35,766 nucleotides of DNA from assembly GCF_001949145.1 (NCBI RefSeq), contig NW_019091415.1, positions 926,253 to 962,018 of the forward strand, read 5' to 3'. This stretch comes from Acanthaster planci. Its lineage: Eukaryota; Echinodermata; Asteroidea; Valvatida; Acanthasteridae. This document shows, piece by piece, positions 24,301-33,300 of the stretch. The translations under genes and the position numbers were made by a program. Position 1 is the stretch's first letter; each line of letters opens with the position of its first letter. The notes under the pieces are model-generated. The model saw nothing but the letters and a program-made list of their open reading frames with translations, was not told the origin of the DNA and searched no databases.

Positions 24301-27300
24301 AAGGAACTTGCAAAATTTCCCTCTATGAATGACTTGAAAGTAAAGAAAACTTTCTGCAAAGAACTAAATAATAAATGCCTACCAGACCCTTTTCAAATGC
24401 TTGCTTTTAACCCCTTCATGGCAGGATTATTTTGGCTGGACTGCTTTGTCCAGCAGCAGGCCCCATTGAACCAGCAGCTGCATGGTGAATAGACTGTATG
24501 TGTGGTATGCACTAATCCTCACACAACGGTGTGGTAGTAACAGTCCTTCGTAGCGAAGGGGTTAATTAACGAATTACGCTGGAAACATGCTCAATTGCAC
24601 CACTCCACCACATGGTTGGGCCGTCCGCGCCATGCCGGTGCCGATACTTGCAAGCGTTATGGCGTGTGTGAGCCCCATGTATGCAGCAGCAGCCGGCACA
24701 GCACAGCGGTGCGGTACAGTACATTGTGTATACACACTGTACATGTACACACATTGGCCGTTCACACGCGCACCGTACTAGCAATGAAATCAAGGCGCAA
24801 ACAAGTTCTTACTCACACATATGACTATTGCACACGTGGTGAATTTAGTCTGTGAATCCGCATGGGCGCCTTGAGACAAGGCTAGTACCACATGGCAAAA
24901 TGATGAAACTGCAGCAGCAAAACAGAAGACTAATTCCATATTTCTTGAATTAAACGAAACCTAGTAAGCTTGGTGTACCATAACTGAATGGGCCCTCGGA
25001 AATATTCGATAAAGAGTGAAGTTTTCAGTCACAAACATGCATTTCAAGGCTCAGATTTAATGTTAACTTTCTGACTTTTGTCGCACAACTGCCAAATAAA
25101 ATGGCGGGTCGATGTCCAACATTAACATATTGTGATCAACGACTGTTGCATGCAAGACCTACCCTGTGACTTCACTGTACATCTACATGTACATGTATGT
25201 AATCTGATTTCATACGCGAGGAGTCGCACATGAATTGTCCGTTGATTAATCAGCACGTTTTGGGTAGCACGTTTTTGGTAATTGTGCGCCGGTGTGAAAT
25301 CAAGGGGTGGGGTGTGCAGTATTTATTGTCTTTCTTTTTAATTTTCACTACAGAAATTTGTTAAAAAGTTGGAAACATTGCAGAGTGTTTCCAAACAATA
25401 TTGTTGTTATTTTTGTTTCTTTTTTTGGGGGGGCTGATGTGGTTGGGCAAATGATTTCTATCCATAGTTTCAAACTTACTCTCCTATTTCATGCTTACGA
25501 AGCTATGAAGCAGAATTTGATTTTCTGAAGCGGAATTCGGGATTCGGCGAAACGGAAAATACCCATTTTGAAACGGAAAATCATTGGCTCTACATCAGTG
25601 AAATGCAGGAGGCTGTATTTTGATCACTAAGCAATCCAATGTTGTAGTCGAGTACTTTTCAAGTACGGTACCAAGGTTCTCTACCAGATATTGAACTGGG
25701 TAAGAAGGAGTAAAGCTAGAATGCACAGGCATGTGATGATAAATGCACAAAGGTAAGATTACATACTAAATAGAAGACTTTGGACACTCCCAGTTTTGTA
25801 AAATTTAAGTTTTAAGGTGAAAAAGTACTCTGAAAGTACTTGGCAGAGTACTTTTCAAGTACATTTGTCCTAAAAACTTAATTTTTATTAAACAGTGAGA
25901 GTCTGAAGTCAGCATTTTACTTTGTAATCTTACATTTGTGCGTGTACATGTACCATCAAATGCCCATGTACTTCAGCGTTGCTGCCTCCTAACTAGTTAT
26001 ATTTTTGGTAAAGAACTTGGTACTTGAAAAGTACTCGACTACGATACTAAAGCAATCTACTTCAGTCTGCTTCTTTAGGTGCATAGTGTTGGCAAAGTAA
26101 AATTCTTAAGGCTTCATACATGTACAACCGGGCTATTGTCCTCAGCATCAATGAATGACTTGTCTCTTTTCTAAAACTTGCATTTTGCAGAACCTGCAAA
26201 GGAAGTTGGCGGCCTGGATAAAGTTGCAGCACCAGACCTTCTACCGACTGAATCCGCTTCTGTACCTGTGGTAACCTCTCACCCTGCCTCAACCCCTGAC
26301 CCTGTCCCAACCCTTGACCCTGCACCCATCACTGCTCCTGAACCAACCATTACAAGGCCAGACCCTCTAACCTGCCCAGTAATGCCTGGTGAACCCACAG
26401 ACATCATCATTGACAAAGGCAAGACGGGTCTTGGACTTAGCATCGTTGGAGGAACAGATACACAGCTGGTAAGGAGACTAAGATGAAAATGAATATCCTG
26501 ACATGTTGATAACTATTCATACCTTAGTTTCCTGATTCAACAATGTACAATGTTTCAGTTTATTAACATTTGATAATGCCAACTGTGATTTGATAATGCC
26601 CACTATGTGAAAACTTGCTGTCACCTGAATATGAGAGAGTTTCATCCATTCCTATTGATCAAGAGTCTTGATGCACCGCAACATGTAGAATTTGCCACAC
26701 GCATTCTAAGTCCATATGAAGAGACTCTTCTGGACTACTTGCGCAAGGAATATACCAATAAATGGACGGGGGGTGTTCAGGAAAATGAAAGCGAAATTCC
26801 TGAACAAATTCCTTGAAACTTTATCGTATATTGACTTCTTTTGACTCTCTGATAATGCCCTCGCTTGCACTTGGGGCATTAGTTTTGTCCATTCTCCTAA
26901 GTCGACTGGCCAAGCACTTATTTATTCCCTTAGAGAAATCTTTGTAGAGTTAGGGGAAGCATTTGCAGCTTAAGTGCTCTGTGGAGTGCTTAGGGTGTGT
27001 CTCAAAATTTGGATTGCTTGGAACGTTCTCACTGGAATGGTGTGTTTCCACAGTGAAATGTTCCAGAGTTTCATTGGGAACACGCCGTTCCATTGGAACT
27101 GTTCCGAATGCAGTGTTCCGCATACTATTTCTACAGCTAGTCACAATACATTTGGTCTCTGCAAATCTGTACTTGTGTTCTGTCAGAAAATGGCATCCTT
27201 GCCAATAATACGCATCCTTTGAGGGTGGGATGTGCTTGTTTTCAGAGTGCTAATAATGATGTTTACAGTGGAACACCACTATAACGATCACAACGGGGTC

Positions 27301-30300
27301 CACACTAAATGTTCGGTACAGCGGTCGTAGGGTATAGCAAAATTAACTGCCAAATATTTTGTTGCCATGTTAAATAGCGCCCTCTACTGTTTAACTGAAG
27401 TGCACCCTATTGTGATACTATGAATAGCTGTTTTTGTGATGTTTTGCCTGTCATTGCATTCACGTTTGAGGTTTCTAGAAATGTATCTGTTAATTATTTT
27501 TTTTTTCATTAAATCTTGAGTTACAAAATTGATACTTAGTTTATCCTAAAAGCCGTGAAGCTACCGCTCAGGATCGATCTCTGATGCATGCTGTGGCAAA
27601 TCTCATTTGATTTGCAACTGCATAATATTCGGTAGGTTTTGTGCACAAAATATTGGGAGCCAAGGACGATGTTCGGTACAGCCAAAAGTTCTTTATAGCG
27701 GTGTTCGGTAAAGCGATGTTCCACTGTACTGTGATTTGGTACAACTTGAGCGTAATTACAATGGAATTGACTGGTGATTGTTTATTTGGGCGGCAGCGTT
27801 GACACAACTGATGATGTAACTTGTTATTGTGAAATTTCAGAAAGAATGTTGCATCATGTGTTAAAGCTTTATTCACTGCTTATAGGTCCTGGTCCGAGTA
27901 GTACCTGAGATCTAAAAATCTTTAATACTTTTTCAGTACCCTGATTGGCAAATTGTTGCAGATACAGGGATAGAATGATTGAGGGTGGGGGACAAGACCA
28001 ACAACACATTACACAAAAGCATTCCTCTTGTTAAAATCCTATCAGCTAAAACAAAATGATTTGTCTTGTTATACTTGTATGTACATCATGGCGTCATACT
28101 TTAACAGCTGAAAACAGAAAACTTTAGTAAAAAAGTAATATACCAGTCATGATGTAAAATCAGTCGGAAAGTTAAAAAAAAAACGTATTCAGAACATTGA
28201 ATGAGGCTATGTGTTCCTGCTTTGCACTAAATGGACAAATATGTGCCCGAGTACTGTTATCCAGCTATGAGCATTCCATTAGGGAAATGGCATAGAACAC
28301 TCCTGTTGTTCCCAACGGAACATGGCATGTTCCAAAGGAATGCCTGCCTTCCAAATGGAAATGTTCCAATGTCCTGTGAACATTCCCAACATTTGAGACG
28401 CTCCCATATGCATTTGAGGTTGTTTGAGTTATCCCATTGCACATACATGCACATATTTTACAGGGATTGCATGGGTTGATAACATTACTTTGATTTTGGC
28501 CAATGAGATTGTCTTTCCAAATCTTGTTACCATCATCACTTTCTCTCATTACACATAGAGCATTGTGGTGGTTCATGAGGTGTATGAGCATGGAGCAGCT
28601 GCTAGAGATGGTAGACTGTGGCCAGGAGATCAGCTGATTCAGGTACAGGAACCAACCAAAATACTCATCAAGTGTGCTGACGTAGTACATGTACCTACCT
28701 TGTGTTAGGATTTAGTTTAATAATTCACTTAAAGAAATTTACCGTATTCACTTTATCATTTATTAAGGTAGGCTTACATGTATTGCCTACAATACTTCAG
28801 CATGGGATGCTACCACAATTTCCACTACACATTCATTTTATTTCAGACATTTAAGTGAACATTTTATCCTATTTTGCTGAAACATGTACATAAATTTTCC
28901 AAGCCTTCAAGTCCAAAGGTCAGGATGACTCTTCCAACAAATCAAAAGAACATACATACTGTACAAGTACCCCCAGATCTAGAACTGCATGGTTTGTCCT
29001 TCACCGTACACATACAAAGGCACAGGAATATAGTGCGTCTGACCATCAGAGCAAAAGAATTTTCAATCCCTGGCCGATCGCCAGTACAGCATTGAACCAA
29101 TGACAGCATGACACCAGCTCAGACTCTAATGCAGCGGTTTGTGTACATGAAGTGTGTATGAGACTCTTTAACATGTACCCTTCTTGTACATGTACAATAA
29201 TGTACATGTAGAGTATGTTATTTTTGTTGAAGTCTGTAACGTACCATATCCACACCAAATGTATTTACCTCTGCAGTTGCATGTAGTTCAAGACGTAAGA
29301 CAATGAATATTCAGTTGGATGTACCCATACTGTATGAGGTGTGCACAGAGCTGGTATAATTGTGAAGTTGACTCGGACCCGGGGAGCTTTTGTTCCTCCT
29401 GTTTGAATACTGGAGGGAAAAGGTTTATCTGAAAAATTCTAGAACACAGCTAATGCTCGGCGAAAAAACTGCCTGCGCCACACATGTTCTTGTCTTTCAT
29501 GTTGGAAGCCATTAATGGTCAATTTGCTGGTTCGCTGTGCCATCACTGTGCCATCACTGTGGTTATCTTATCAAACAAGTGATACTGCTTTGTGAAGGAC
29601 GTACAAAATGCAGACTAAAATAGTTTTTATTCAAATGCTGTCAGTCTTCCCACTAGCATCGTGGACATTGCTATTTTAATGTAATTAATGAAACTTTCTA
29701 AATTGTATTTAGACATTGATCATCATATCAGTTTTGGGAGAAACAGGTTACTCCTTACGAATAGACTTCATGCCAAGTCTTTATGGACCGCTGTCTCATG
29801 CACCAAGCATTTGCATCCAAGCAAGTTGCACTTCAGTTGATTTCAGTAACCTTGTTCAATGACTTTTTATGCCTCCATCGTATCGTCCAAGCACTATGGG
29901 ATTTGTACTTGGTTGCATGTGTTCCAGCATGGAGGCTTCTACAGTACCTCTATAGTTCCAGACTTGAAATCAAGTCTATTGAAAAAGTGAGGTCATCAGG
30001 AGACAAAAAAAATCAGCCAATGGCGTTGCAACTTTCATTGAGGTCGTGACCTAGTAAGAAGTGTATGGGTATTTTTGCAGGATTGATATGCATAATGAAG
30101 CCATCTGGCACCACACCATGTGTGACACATGTTGGCATGTTGCCAAAATGCTGCATACTGTGTAGTGAGCTGAGTGTAGCACGTTGATCATGATCATTAT
30201 TGCAATATTTTTGAACTGTGACACCATAAGGTATTTTTATTTTATGTTGATGATCTGACTTTCATACGGGAAAAGTGCCTTTTTCAAGCGATCACATTAA

Positions 30301-33300
30301 ACGTCCAAGCAGCCGCTTGTAATGGCAGAACAAATTTGACCATGCTAAGACATTTTGTCCAATCACTTTTTCTGTCTAAATGTAGATGATAATTGAGCTT
30401 CCAATATTGCCAGTCACTTACTAACCCCAGCTGCATGGAGGCCTGGCATCTTAGTGGCAAAAACATTCACAGCCAAAAAAGCATTTTTTGGGGGAGGCAA
30501 GGTGGCTGCGGTTGTGACTTTTCTGTCTTTTGCTACAGAAATTCCCTTCATAACACCTGCATGTTTATGGTATAGGAATCAACAGTCGCATACACTTGGA
30601 CAAAAAAGACAAAAGTCGCTCTGGAAAACTATCAAGAAAAATTAAAACTTCTTCCGAAAGCATTCTGTAGCAGCCATGTAAAAAAGTCACAAGATTTTAA
30701 TTATATATAACGGTTTTGCCCTTACCCAACGTATATTAATAAGCACTGCATGCTCAGTGCTTGTCCGAGAGCTTGCGAAAAAGATTTTGCCACTGATGAC
30801 GTACGTGGTGCGCCGTAGGAAAGCCATACTGTGAAAATCAAGCAACATTTGTTCATGTGCTTTCACCCAGTCACTCACTGTATGTGTAGCCAATGCAGAG
30901 CGTCAGCGCTGCCTACCTACCTACCTACATGTTCCCTATCCAAAGCGCAAAGACTTGAAAACGTGATATATTTCATGCATTCATATCAAACACTGTGGTT
31001 ATATTTGTTTCAGAAAGTTGTGCCCTAGTACTCTACAGGTGGCGGTGGCGTACAACCAGGATGCTATGACAATTATGTACTTCCTCTACTGCAGGTAAAT
31101 GGCATCGACCTGACTAATATCAAGCATGATGGGGCCATTGCTGCACTGCGCCAGTCTCCTAGCCAGGTTTGCCTGAGGGTTTTCCGTGATCAGCAATCTA
31201 TGAGTCAGGGGGCTGTGGATGAGGAGGGGGAGGAGCCAGAGGTTGAGGAGGAGGAGAAACCAGAGGATGAGTATGATGAGATGCTGAGCGTGGAACTCCG
31301 ACACACCCGTGGGAGGAGCTTAGGACTCAATGTAGTAGGCAAAACGTATGCATGCACATAGCTAGGGAAATTGTACTTAATATTACAAGTGGTATTGCAC
31401 AAACAGAGTATGCCGAAAGAGTCTTGTTCCTAGCCTCCCCAAGGGTATACATGTAGATTGGCGCTGATGACCGGGGGAAAATTGCAAGGATGGATGCTAT
31501 TTGAAAGTAACTTTTATTGTGAAAATTGTTTACATACAAATTACATGTATATATACATGGCCAGCCTGCCTACCTCTGCTTTATTGTTATTTATATTAAA
31601 ATTTATAAAGGGACTTTTGGTGCTCATCTTCAAATCACTGCTCCTTTTGAGCGCTGATTTTACTTGTTAACCTCTTCACGCTAGGTAATATGTAAACACA
31701 CAGGGATTTCCTGTGTCATTGTAACACGGAGTACATGTACATTTAAAGTGATTGCTTGAGTGATTTATGCACTCACAAAAGCTCACACTAGTCTGTAGAG
31801 GTGGAGTGTATTGAACTCTCAAGTGTCTGTGGCCGGCTGGTGTTGTGAATATCACTCCATGACGTTGTCTTGGAGTTTAAAAAAGCAATGATGTGCCAAG
31901 AAATTTTGCACAAATCTTAAACAAATAACTACCAAGGGTCAACATTTGTGAGGTCCACATTTATGAACGACTGAGGTTGAGATATGTTGCTGTTTCAGAA
32001 AGTCAGTATTTTTAGTTGTGAATGAGACTTCTTTTTGTTGCGTGTTTTGTTGTGGAATGCCATTGGTAAGTGGTTGAAGTGGCTCTGCTGGAATGGAGGA
32101 TGTATTGATTGATATTTTGGGTAACTAATACAAAATGGGAATAGCGGTGGGTGGGATGTGGTCATGTTGCTCAGCCCCATAATCAAATTATTAGGGCATA
32201 TATTCTCATTCTGTATTGGCACTGTGTTGTCTGTATGCAGCCACTCAGTATACATGTAGCTTTTCAGTGCCAACAATTGAAATTGTGGCCCAAGAACATT
32301 AGATCAAGACATGGTCTTGCTTATTGGCATTTCCACTGAATGCACAGTAACAACTGACATGCTGATCTTCATCACTAATAAGGAGCTCAAAATATGCACT
32401 GTTTGCCAATTCAAATAAAACATGGCAACACTGCTAGGAATAAAGTAAAAAAGCATGAAAATGTAACAATATTTCTCACGCAAAGTGAGCATGATTGGTT
32501 AATTTAGGTCACTGCTGGTGAACCTTGGTTTTTTTTTTTTAATAGTTGACATGTTTATTCTGCTTTGTTGATCAGGTCTGGGCGAGGTGTGGTGATTTCT
32601 ATGATTCTTCGAGGTAGTGCTGCTCATGCTGAGGGATCGTTGAAGGCTGGTGACCATATCCTGTCCATCAATGGCAAAGATGTGCAGAATGCTACGCGAG
32701 AAGAGGTGGCTTCTCTGCTCAAGGTGAGTAGGTGCAATAATGGAAGAAAAACTATAAAGTAATGGCACAACTTGCCATTCTGAGAGAAATGACCCCCCCC
32801 ATACAAACCGCAGGTCTTGGGTTTGGGTTAAATAAAATCTGATGTGGCCAAATTCAACACAGGCTGCATGTGATTTCTTGCTCTGGTAGGTAATGACATG
32901 TTCCTATACAAGTTGAGGTAGTTAGTGGCTGCAGTCATATGTCTAAGATTTGTCCACTAGTCTTAGACTAGGAGCACCTGTAGCCTCTCATTGGCAAAGA
33001 TGAGACAGGCTTGCTGGGAAGTTTCTTCACCCCACTTGTACATGTACTGTGTGCATACATGACGCTTTACTTATCACCATAAGTTTGTCATGTGTACTCA
33101 GCAAGGTCTGTACCTAATGCGTATGGACCTACATATGCAAAGAGACACCATTGCTGTGTTAAATCATCTGTCAATCCTGCATGGAGCTGTTTGCTGGTCG
33201 CAGCCAAGGAAACATCAAATGCGGCCTAGACAATAGTTCTTCATAAACTGATTTTTATGTAGTCTGGAGGGTCCTGAGAATGAAGCAGGCATTTATGCCT

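Larger units (their letters stand above)
23163..26190 (+). other. Intron 15 (3,028 nt), largely transposon-derived
   Basis: This is a phase 1 intron. About two thirds of it is covered by a MITE (23537-23778), a TA-flanked element (24249-25590) with a piggyBac-type MITE nested in it (24411-24561), and a hAT-type element (25637-26049). I saw no convincing exon. Confidence 0.85.
26469..28558 (+). other. Intron 16 (2,090 nt), repeat-rich
   Basis: This is a phase 0 intron. It contains a copy of family R1 (26551-26940), a TA-flanked MITE (27266-27726) and two related GGAAC-rich stretches (26990-27130 and 28258-28410). The remainder is AT-rich with no gene I can support. Confidence 0.85.
28643..31094 (+). 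other. Intron 17 (2,452 nt)
   Basis: This is a phase 0 intron directly before the VNG motif of PDZ10. It has a short tandem repeat of GTGCCATCACT (29537-29560), a truncated R4 element (30701-30782) and a CCTA microsatellite (30912-30927). TACATGTA motifs are frequent around 29160-29215. I see no gene. Confidence 0.85.

Noticed and set aside
32490-32500. Right end of a TTAA element starting at 31667
   Set aside because: GGTTAA is present but the adjoining bases do not pair with the left end beyond six positions.
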